A DNA stretch of 64,000 bases, from the NCBI GenBank assembly GCA_026390735.1, contig JAPLFJ010000064.1, positions 43,108 through 107,107 on the forward strand, in the 5' to 3' direction. The DNA is from Ignavibacteriota bacterium (GTDB lineage Bacteria; Bacteroidota; Ignavibacteria; Tepidaquicellales; Tepidaquicellaceae). The notes beneath the pieces are model-generated. The model was not told the DNA's origin. It did not search any database and saw only the letters and a list, made by a program, of their open reading frames with translations. This document shows positions 35,962 to 42,804 of this stretch, piece after piece (within the stretch, counting starts at the first letter, position 1; each line of letters begins with the position of its first letter). The position numbers were made by a program, and so were the translations under genes.

Positions 35962-36771
35962 ATGGAACCATTAACACAGTCTAAAATAGTTTGTCCGCAG
36001 TGTGCGGGTGAGAATGATATCCCCGCAGACGGCAAGTTTCTTGAATGTAATTTCTGCGGCTCTGCTATTTATTTCGATAAGAGTAAAGTAGTAAATCATT
36101 TTGTTATTACTTCAAATTTTAACGAACAGCAGGCAGAAGGAAATCTCAGAAGATGGATGGCTGGGAACTTTCATGTGAAAGACCTCGATAAGAATGCCGT
36201 TATTTCTGCTAAGAATTTCTATTACTTTCCGCTCTGGTATTTTAAGTCAGACTCCGCCCACGGCGATGTAATCTATCTCCAGCCGGCTACGTCAACTTCA
36301 GTCTCGGAAATTAAGAGCATTAAGATTCCTGCAGGAAGTATGAAAAGTTTTAATAAGAAAGACTTTGATGAGAAACAATTCGTTGCTCCTGATGTTCTTT
36401 ACGATTCAGCCAAAAGCTGGCTCGAACAAACTGGCGTAACTACCGATATTATTGCAGAATCAAACCTTGTGCACATTCCGTTCTATCAGTTCTATTATAC
36501 TTATCTTGGGAAACAGTATACTGCAATGGTTGAAGCTTCATCTGGTATGGTCTATGCCAACATCTGGCCTACTAAAAGTGAAGTGCCTTTCCGTATGCTC
36601 GCAGGATTAAGTATCGTAACATTTCTGTTCGTTAGTATCTTGTCATTCATAATTTCGTTTTCATTGTTTAAGAGTCCGTTGGTTACAGGTGAAGTTATTA
36701 AAATATTCGGGTATGGTGCAGCAGCAGTTCCATTAATTATTATTGCATATTTCGTTGCAAAGAAAGTATAG
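35962..36771 (+). CDS. Zinc-ribbon membrane protein 1 of the SPFH module
   Basis: A 269-residue protein. An N-terminal zinc ribbon has two CxxC knuckles, VCPQCAGENDI and LECNFCGSAIYF (residues 11-36). A globular domain follows with FYYFPLWYFKSDS and VHIPFYQFYYTYLGKQYTAM, and two C-terminal membrane segments close the protein (AGLSIVTFLFVSILSFIISF, IFGYGAAAVPLIIIAYFVA). The order ribbon, globular domain, C-terminal membrane helices recalls YdjG of B. subtilis. It starts 27 bases after the SPFH gene and three bases before the second ribbon protein. The ribbons may bind zinc and act as protein-interaction knuckles. Confidence 0.78.
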   Translation: MEPLTQSKIVCPQCAGENDIPADGKFLECNFCGSAIYFDKSKVVNHFVITSNFNEQQAEGNLRRWMAGNFHVKDLDKNAVISAKNFYYFPLWYFKSDSAHGDVIYLQPATSTSVSEIKSIKIPAGSMKSFNKKDFDEKQFVAPDVLYDSAKSWLEQTGVTTDIIAESNLVHIPFYQFYYTYLGKQYTAMVEASSGMVYANIWPTKSEVPFRMLAGLSIVTFLFVSILSFIISFSLFKSPLVTGEVIKIFGYGAAAVPLIIIAYFVAKKV

Positions 36772-36774
36772 AAT

Positions 36775-37917
36775 ATGGAAGAAACAGTCACACAACAGGC
36801 AATCAAGTTAAAGAAGGATAAAGTAATAAAAGGCATTACCTGTCCTTCCTGCAGTGGCGAACTTGATATCTCCGAAGGTATCAGGTCTCTTAACTGCAAA
36901 TTTTGCGGTTCACTCCTCGTTGCAAAAGGTCTTGGAGGTTCTCTGCGTTTCTACGTTCCAAGAAAATTGAAAAGGGAAGATGCAATAAATAATGCATTCC
37001 ACTGGCTCGGAAGCGGACTTGCTAAAGCAAAAGGTCTTAAGACAAACTCAAAAGTAACCGAGGCATTCCTTACGTACATTCCTTACTGGCGCGTCACTGC
37101 AGACGTTGTCGGTTGGATATTCGGACAGGAAAAAAAGACGCGTACTTCTAACGGCAGAACTGAAACGTATTATGTTGATGTCGAAAAGAAAGTAATGAAG
37201 AATTTTGACAGGACTTATTCTGCTTGCGATGTTTCAGAACTTGGAGTTAAACAGGTTAACCTTGACGGCGATGAAATCCGTCCCGTCGAAATGGAAACAC
37301 TTCAGCGCGACGGAATGATGTTCAATGTTGTCTCTTCTGAAAAGGAAGCATTTGAGTATGCACTCGAACAGTTTGCGGGTGAAGCAAGAGCATCCGCATC
37401 TGTCGACAGGATTACATTCGAACATACTGACCTCGTCAGAAAACAAATTTCAATCGTTTATTATCCGCTCTGGGTTATACGTTATACTTTTGCAAACCGA
37501 ACTTATCAGGTAGTGGTCGACGGCGAAGACGGTACAATCTGTTACGGCAAAGCCCCTGGTAACAACCTTTACAGGGCAGTAATCGGTATTATCGGTACTG
37601 GCGCAGGTATGTTTCTTACTACTTTCTTCGGAGCATTTGCAATGGCAGGAAGCAATAACTCAACTAAGTTTGCATTCGCTGTTTATATAATAGCGTTCAT
37701 CATTGGAATTATTTGTATCATGAAAGGTTATAAACGTTTCAGGTACGGCGGCGAAATAGAAGAGGGTACAGGTATCGTTACTCAGTCTGCTGTTAAGAAA
37801 ACAGTAGCAGGTATTAGCAGTGGTGATATAAAAAGTGAAGCAGTGGAATTTACTAAAAACGCAGCTATGTCTGTAGCAATCGGTGCTATAGCGGGTGCAA
37901 TATTTAACAGGAATTAA
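36775..37917 (+). CDS. Zinc-ribbon membrane protein 2 of the SPFH module
   Basis: A 380-residue protein, paralogous in layout to the preceding one. The zinc ribbon is TCPSCSGELDISEG then LNCKFCGSLLV. A soluble part contains LTYIPYWRVTADVVGWIFG and IVYYPLWVIRYTFANRTYQV with a VVDGEDGTICYG loop; YPLWxxRY resembles the FPLWYFK strand of the neighbour, which suggests a shared domain duplicated in both proteins. Two hydrophobic segments (GIIGTGAGMFLTTFFGAF, FAVYIIAFIIGIICIMKGY) and a glycine-zipper-like tail (SVAIGAIAGAIF) follow. Gaps to both neighbours are two or three bases. Confidence 0.78.
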   Translation: MEETVTQQAIKLKKDKVIKGITCPSCSGELDISEGIRSLNCKFCGSLLVAKGLGGSLRFYVPRKLKREDAINNAFHWLGSGLAKAKGLKTNSKVTEAFLTYIPYWRVTADVVGWIFGQEKKTRTSNGRTETYYVDVEKKVMKNFDRTYSACDVSELGVKQVNLDGDEIRPVEMETLQRDGMMFNVVSSEKEAFEYALEQFAGEARASASVDRITFEHTDLVRKQISIVYYPLWVIRYTFANRTYQVVVDGEDGTICYGKAPGNNLYRAVIGIIGTGAGMFLTTFFGAFAMAGSNNSTKFAFAVYIIAFIIGIICIMKGYKRFRYGGEIEEGTGIVTQSAVKKTVAGISSGDIKSEAVEFTKNAAMSVAIGAIAGAIFNRN

Positions 37918-37919
37918 TT

Positions 37920-38525
37920 ATGGCAGAATTTAAACTTGAAGCAATAAAATGTAAGAACTGCGGAAGCGGTTTAATGGTCGAAGTAAATGACTTCGTCACA
38001 TACTGTACAAACTGCGGAAGCGGTTTTGAAATTGTTGACGGTGTATTGCAGCCTATCGAAGTTAACTTTGCAAACGCTGCCATCCGTGATGAAGGTGAAA
38101 TGGTGTATAAACCTTTCTGGATTCTTAACACACACGTAACAATTCTTGAACGTACATCAAGCGGAGGCTTCTTTAAAAATCTCTTCGGAGGCAACGACGG
38201 TTCAGGCGGAGATATAAAGTTCTACATCCCGTCATTCTATGCACCGGTCGATAAACTTAAAGAACTTGCATATACTTTCACACAGAAAAATCCCGTTGCA
38301 TCTCCTCAGAAGTACAACACAAAACTTACTGGTTATGCATTCGGCAGGGAAGACGCAGAAAAAATAGCCGAGTTTATTCTCATATCATTCGAAGCTGAAA
38401 AAAGCGACACAATGAAAACCTTCCGCTACGAAATGAAATTCAACAACTATGAGATTCTTGGAATCCCGTTCTACAAACAAGCCGATGGCAGGCTCAAAGA
38501 CGGCCTCCTCGGAATAACTTTGTAA
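37920..38525 (+). CDS. Soluble zinc-ribbon protein 3 of the SPFH module
   Basis: A 201-residue protein without membrane segments. The zinc ribbon is KCKNCGSGLMVEVNDF then YCTNCGSGFEIVDG. The rest contains the same short strand signature seen in the two preceding proteins (VYKPFWILNTHVTI, IKFYIPSFYAPVDKL, ILGIPFYKQADG). It begins two bases after the preceding stop, so the last three genes form one translational unit. The three proteins probably arose by duplication and may form one complex with the SPFH protein. Confidence 0.75.
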   Translation: MAEFKLEAIKCKNCGSGLMVEVNDFVTYCTNCGSGFEIVDGVLQPIEVNFANAAIRDEGEMVYKPFWILNTHVTILERTSSGGFFKNLFGGNDGSGGDIKFYIPSFYAPVDKLKELAYTFTQKNPVASPQKYNTKLTGYAFGREDAEKIAEFILISFEAEKSDTMKTFRYEMKFNNYEILGIPFYKQADGRLKDGLLGITL

Positions 38526-38585
38526 AGTATTGAGACTATATTATTGAATATTTTATTATTGAAAAAAGCTATATTATAGTGTAAT

Positions 38586-38852
38586 ATGAAAGAGGAAATA
38601 TTAAATAAAATCATAAATACTGCTAAAAGATATAATATCAAGAAATTATATCTTTTCGGCAGTGCCGCCGAAACAGACAGTTACAGGGATATTGACCTTG
38701 CTAGCGAAGGTATTTCCGGATGGGATTTATTTAGATTTGCAGGTGATTTAGAAAATGAGCTGATTGTGAATGTTGACGTTGTTGAACTGGAAAGCGAAAC
38801 AAGGTTCACTAAAGCCATAACACCTAAACTGAAACTTCTTTATGAACAGTGA
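38586..38852 (+). CDS. MNT-type minimal nucleotidyltransferase
   Basis: An 88-residue protein of the minimal nucleotidyltransferase fold: KLYLFGSAAETDSYRDIDLA holds the GS...DxD metal motif and VNVDVVELE the third acidic residue. The gap between GS and DxD is eight residues, two shorter than usual. MNT proteins normally serve as antitoxins with a HEPN partner, AMPylating the toxin. Here only a short frame (ATG at 38841, MNSEELKTSVSIESL...) overlaps the end and dies within the repeat region, so the HEPN gene is missing or was lost. It may be a relic or an orphan. Confidence 0.8.
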   Translation: MKEEILNKIINTAKRYNIKKLYLFGSAAETDSYRDIDLASEGISGWDLFRFAGDLENELIVNVDVVELESETRFTKAITPKLKLLYEQ

Positions 38853-38980
38853 AGAACTGAAAACTTCTGTATCTATTGAATCTCTAAAAATTTCCCCACC
38901 TTGTCATTCCTGCATGTTTTTAGCAGGAATCTTTACTCCTAAAATTATTACTCAAATTCTCTAACCCTGAAAAATCTTTT

Positions 38981-39316
38981 AATCAGTGAAATCAGTCATA
39001 ATCTGTGAAAATCAGTGTGCCATTTCTTTAGTATCTTTCTCTGTTTTTATCTCTAACCCTGAAAAAATCTCTGCTTTAATTTGTGTAATTCGTAAAATTC
39101 GTTTAATTCGTGGACGTCTCTTTCTCTGATTTTAAAAATTCTCTTAATCAGTGCAGATCAGTCACAATCAGTGAAAATCAGTGTGCCATTTCTTTAGTAT
39201 CTTTCTCTGTTTTTATCTCTAACCCTGAAAATTTTCTTAATCAGTGTAAATCAGTTACAATCAGTGAAAATCAGTGTGCCATTTTTAAATCTCTTTCTCT
39301 GTTTTTATCTCTATAC
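38981..39316. repeat. Three degenerate copies of an ATCAGTG-phased repeat unit
   Basis: ATCAGT-type words start at 38982, 38991, 39001, 39011 (copy 1), at 39147, 39157, 39167, 39177 (copy 2) and at 39240, 39250, 39260, 39270 (copy 3), so four words per copy at 9-10-base steps. Each copy continues with GTGTGCCATTT and then TTCTCTGTTTTTATCTCTA. Copies 2 and 3 are direct tandem copies 93 bases apart; copy 1 is separated by an ATTCGT array. Confidence 0.9.
39088..39111. repeat. ATTCGT micro-repeat array
   Basis: ATTCGT starts at 39088, 39097 and 39106 (9-base steps). A related array TTCGTG lies at 57502, 57511 and 57521. I recall similar words (AATTCGTGTTAATTCGTG) between genes of many environmental bacteria. 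Confidence 0.75.
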
Positions 39317-39332
39317 CTAAATATAATCTCTT

Positions 39333-39370
39333 CTCTGTGTCCCTCTGTGACTTCTCTGTGTTCTCCGTGA
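39333..39370. repeat. CTCTGTG micro-repeat array
   Basis: CTCTGTG or CTCCGTG begins at 39333, 39343, 39354 and 39363, a 9-11 base step. A second array of the same word lies at 48988-49023. Confidence 0.8.
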
Positions 39371-39442
39371 ACCTCACTGAGACATTCCAAATATCAAATT
39401 CTAACTCCTATCATATTCATCCCAAATTCCGTATTTTTGTCT

Positions 39443-40228
39443 ATGCAATGCAAAATATGTGAAAATACCACTGAGTTCTTTTCCGACGCGGAAATACTCT
39501 TTAAGTATAATATTAAATACTATAAATGTGCAAACTGCGGCTTCATCCAGACCGAAGAACCTTACTGGCTCGACGAAGCATACAGCGAAGCTATTAACCA
39601 CAGCGATATAGGACTCCTCAAAAGAAACTCCGACCTCGTCTGCCCGACAGGCAACATATTATCAAAATATTTTGATGCATCCAGAAAGTTTATAGACTAC
39701 GGTGCAGGTTATGGCGTATTCGTTCGTATGATGCGCGACAGGGGATTCGATTTCTACTGGCAGGATAAATACTGTGATAACCTTTACGCAAAAGACTTCA
39801 CTTATAAAGAGAACGAAAAGTATGAAGCCCTTACTGCATACGAAGTATTCGAGCATCTTCCCGAACCCGTAAAAGAAGTTGAAGAAATGCTGAAACATTC
39901 AGATAATATTCTATTCAGTACTTATTTAATTCCTGCAGATAATCCAAAACCTCTCGACTGGTGGTACTTCGCACTCGACCACGGTCAGCACGTTTCGCTC
40001 TACACTGAAAAATCACTCACTATACTCGCAAAGAAATTCAATAAGAATTTAATTTCTAACGGAAAGAATATTCATCTCATAACAAATAAGAATGTCTCCG
40101 GCTTTAGCTTTAAACTTTTAACAAAACCGTACATATCCGAAACTCTCTCAGTACTTTACAAAAAGAAATCACTGCTCGACTCTGACTATCAGAAAGTACT
40201 GTCGAACCTAAAACCCAAAGGAGAATAA
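39443..40228 (+). CDS. Class I SAM methyltransferase with N-terminal zinc knuckles
   Basis: The ATG at 39443 is preferred to a TTG six bases earlier. The 261-residue protein begins QCKICENTTEFF and KYYKCANCGFIQTEEPYWLD, two CxxC knuckles typical of sugar C-methyltransferase-like proteins. The Rossmann motif I is FIDYGAGYGVFVRMMRDRG, followed by ALTAYEVFEHLPEPVKEVEE, and WYFALDHGQHVSLYTEKSL near the end. It is followed after two bases by a flippase and an epimerase gene, so it probably modifies a nucleotide sugar or lipid-linked glycan. Confidence 0.85.
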   Translation: MQCKICENTTEFFSDAEILFKYNIKYYKCANCGFIQTEEPYWLDEAYSEAINHSDIGLLKRNSDLVCPTGNILSKYFDASRKFIDYGAGYGVFVRMMRDRGFDFYWQDKYCDNLYAKDFTYKENEKYEALTAYEVFEHLPEPVKEVEEMLKHSDNILFSTYLIPADNPKPLDWWYFALDHGQHVSLYTEKSLTILAKKFNKNLISNGKNIHLITNKNVSGFSFKLLTKPYISETLSVLYKKKSLLDSDYQKVLSNLKPKGE

Positions 40229-40230
40229 AC

Positions 40231-41715
40231 TTGGGCATAGTCCGTAATCAGGCAATCAAGAATTCATTCTTCTCATACATCGGCGTCGCTCTTGGTTATG
40301 TAAACTTAATCCTGCTGTTTCCTAATTTCTTCTCGACTGAACAGTTTGGCTTAATACAACTTTTAATCAGCGTGGCTGAAGTCTATGCTCTCGTTTCAGC
40401 AGTCGGACTTGCAAACAGTGTTACAAAGTTTTTTCCTTACTATAAAACAGACGATAAACATCATAACGGATTCTTAACGTACTTATTTCTGATTTCTTTT
40501 TCAGGCTTTATAATAGCATCCATTATTTATCTTTTATTCAGGCCATTAATAATAAGTGCTTACATTCAGAAGTCTGCAATGTTTGTCGATTATTATTTTA
40601 TACTTATTCCGTTTGCCTTATTCTCTCTGATGTTCAATGTTTTTGAAGCGACCGCAAGAGCAGTATTCAGAACAAGCTTTGCTACATTCGTCAGAGAAGT
40701 TGCATTAAGAGTCTTAACAACAGCAGGTATTTTCCTGTTTATGTATAAAATTCTCGATTTCCATTCATTTGTGATTTATTATATTCTGATTTACTTTGTA
40801 TGTGCAATATTAATATTTATTCAGATAATCATTACCAGAGAATACTCCTTTACTGTATCTTTGAAGTACTTTCAGAAGACTAAACTTTCCGAAATTCTTA
40901 AATACGGCGGATTCACACTAATCTCAGGGGCGGCAATGCAAACTGGTTTAAGAATACCTGCTCTTATGATTGGTTCTATGGTTGGTCTGTCTATGGTTGG
41001 TGTTTACAATTTGTATTATTATGTTGGTTCAATGATATACGTTCCAATGCGTGCACTTTCAAGAATATCAGTCCCAGTTATTGCAACTGCCTGGAGGGAT
41101 AACGACCTTAAGAAAATAAATGATATTTACAGAAGAACTTCACTTATACAATTAATTCTTGGTTTGATTATTTACATCGGAGTAATAATTAATAAACATA
41201 ATCTGTTCTATTTCCTGAAGAATTCAGAATACGTTGTTAACTTTATATTCTTTCCCATAATAGGACTTGGAATATTAATCGATGTTGCAGTTGGTCTGAA
41301 TTCAGAAATAATTGTAAACTCGCCTAAATACAAGTATGATTCAGTGTTTAATGTAGTTCTCTTTCTTGTAAGCGTAATTGCCAATTATATTCTGATTCCT
41401 ATATCAGGTGGAATAGGAGCCGCGATGGGCTTTGTCCTCGCTTACTTCTCTTTCAACTTCTTAAAATGGTTGTTCCTCTACCGCAAATACGGAATGCAGC
41501 CATTCGATTATAAACAGTTGATAGTTTTATTATTAGGTGCTGTAGTATTCTTAATCGGTGATAACATCCCTGTTATCGACAACGTTTTTCTTGATATAAT
41601 TATTAGAAGCTCTATAGTCAGTTTAATCTATGGAGTTGCAATTTTAGTCTTTAGAATTTCTCCTGACTTAAATGAAAGGTTTACTGTCTATAAAGGTAAA
41701 TTTATTAAGAAGTAA
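40231..41715 (+). CDS. Polysaccharide flippase (Wzx/MOP superfamily)
   Basis: A 494-residue membrane protein with about fourteen hydrophobic segments. The start is TTG at 40231, supported by an AAAGGAG ribosome site seven bases upstream inside the end of the preceding gene. IVRNQAIKNSFFSYIGVALG is the usual RfbX/Wzx opening, and ILKYGGFTLISGAAMQTGLR and the Arg-rich cytoplasmic loops fit lipid-linked oligosaccharide flippases. It translocates undecaprenyl-linked repeat units across the inner membrane. It is flanked by a methyltransferase and an epimerase gene in one operon, but no polymerase or glycosyltransferase is beside it; those at 14713-18217 could be partners. Confidence 0.88.
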   Translation: MGIVRNQAIKNSFFSYIGVALGYVNLILLFPNFFSTEQFGLIQLLISVAEVYALVSAVGLANSVTKFFPYYKTDDKHHNGFLTYLFLISFSGFIIASIIYLLFRPLIISAYIQKSAMFVDYYFILIPFALFSLMFNVFEATARAVFRTSFATFVREVALRVLTTAGIFLFMYKILDFHSFVIYYILIYFVCAILIFIQIIITREYSFTVSLKYFQKTKLSEILKYGGFTLISGAAMQTGLRIPALMIGSMVGLSMVGVYNLYYYVGSMIYVPMRALSRISVPVIATAWRDNDLKKINDIYRRTSLIQLILGLIIYIGVIINKHNLFYFLKNSEYVVNFIFFPIIGLGILIDVAVGLNSEIIVNSPKYKYDSVFNVVLFLVSVIANYILIPISGGIGAAMGFVLAYFSFNFLKWLFLYRKYGMQPFDYKQLIVLLLGAVVFLIGDNIPVIDNVFLDIIIRSSIVSLIYGVAILVFRISPDLNERFTVYKGKFIKK

Positions 41716-41729
41716 ATAATCTAACAACA

Positions 41730-42665
41730 ATGAAATCTCATACAATACTAGGAGCGGGCGGCTCCATAGGAAACCCGCTTGCAAATGAATTAATACTAAA
41801 AGGTAAGAACGTTCGTCTCGTATCAAGAAGCGGTTTTTCAATCGATAAAACCCAGTCCTTTAAAGCAGATATTACAAATTTAAACGAAGTAATTGAGGCG
41901 ACTAAAGATAGTGAAGTAGTATATATATGTGCAGGACTCGCATACGACCATAAAGTATGGGCTGTTCAATGGCCAAAGATTATTTCTAACTCTATCGAAG
42001 CCTGCAAAGTTAACAAATCAAAACTGATTTTCTTCGATAATGTATATATGTACGGAAAAGTTGACGGAAAAATGACCGAAGAAACTCCTTACAATCCTGT
42101 TTCTAAGAAAGGTGAAATCAGGGCAGACATTGCACGTATGCTCGAAGCAGAATTTGGTAAAGGAGATATTGATGTTTCTATTGCGCGAGCAGCCGATTTA
42201 TACGGTCCTTATTCAACTAAAACCAGTATGGTATACATCCTTGCATTGGAAAAAATGCTTAAGGGTAAAAAAGGTCAATGGCTTGTTAACCCGAATGTAA
42301 CTCATTCATTTACATATACACTGGATTGTGCGAAATCATTAATCCTTCTTTCGGAAACCTCTGATTCATTCAATCAGGTCTGGCACTTGCCGACTTTGAA
42401 TCCTGCTCCTGCAGGAAAAGGATTCATTGAACTGATTTCAAAAGAGACTGGTGTAAGTCCTGAATTCTCTGTACTGTCTAAGTGGATGATTTCTCTCGTC
42501 GGCATCTTTAATAAAAACATCGGGGAAATAAAAGAAATGCTCTATCAGAACGAATTCGATTATTATTTCGATTCCACCAAATTCGAAAAACACTTTAACT
42601 ATAAACCTGTCAGTTATTCAGAAGGCATCAAAGAGACTATTCTTTTTCTTAAATCCAATAGTTAA
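41730..42665 (+). CDS. NAD-dependent epimerase/dehydratase (extended SDR)
   Basis: A 311-residue extended SDR. The nucleotide-binding motif is HTILGAGGSIGNPLANELIL with GxGGxxG spacing. VRLVSRSGF, ADITNLNEVIEATKDSEVVY and the VYICAGLAYDH segment follow. The catalytic region has FFDNVYMYGKVDG in place of YxxxK (Tyr within VYMYGK), and RAADLYGPYSTKT is a typical PGDLYG-like motif. Relatives act on nucleotide sugars or on quinone/NAD-linked substrates. It sits 14 bases after the flippase gene, so a sugar role is likely. Confidence 0.82.
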   Translation: MKSHTILGAGGSIGNPLANELILKGKNVRLVSRSGFSIDKTQSFKADITNLNEVIEATKDSEVVYICAGLAYDHKVWAVQWPKIISNSIEACKVNKSKLIFFDNVYMYGKVDGKMTEETPYNPVSKKGEIRADIARMLEAEFGKGDIDVSIARAADLYGPYSTKTSMVYILALEKMLKGKKGQWLVNPNVTHSFTYTLDCAKSLILLSETSDSFNQVWHLPTLNPAPAGKGFIELISKETGVSPEFSVLSKWMISLVGIFNKNIGEIKEMLYQNEFDYYFDSTKFEKHFNYKPVSYSEGIKETILFLKSNS

Positions 42666-42804
42666 ATTACTATTGATTTTTAATTTATTTATTTATAATT
42701 TATAATTGAACCACATTTATAATTGGAAATACTCTACCATCTCTGAGTTGGTAAATACAAGTTGTACCGATTAAATCATTTATTAACCATTTATTTAAAT
42801 AATT
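42666..42804. other. Spacer before a T9SS cargo gene
   Basis: About 140 bases, mainly runs of AATTTATAATTT-like sequence related to the AT-rich dispersed words seen at 34897-34935, 53217-53250 and 57320-57365. No gene is seen. Confidence 0.35.

Larger units (their letters stand above)
38853..39436. other. Repeat-filled intergenic region
   Basis: Nearly 600 bases without a credible gene. It holds a REP-like hairpin (ATTCCTGC at 38906-38913 with GCAGGAAT at 38923-38930), three large copies of a phased ATCAGTG repeat, an ATTCGT repeat and a CTCTGTG repeat, all listed separately. An open frame of 86 codons across it is a by-product of the tandem repeats. A TATTTTTG box at 39432-39439, just before the methyltransferase gene, fits a -7 element without a visible -33 TTG. 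Confidence 0.8.

Noticed and set aside
38981..39316. CRISPR array
   Set aside because: The repeats are direct tandem copies without spacer structure and no cas genes are nearby.
39110..39370. 86-codon open frame with internal repeats
   Set aside because: The repeated NQC(R/K)SVTISENQCA peptide simply mirrors the DNA tandem repeat; there is no ribosome site and the region is clearly intergenic repeat.
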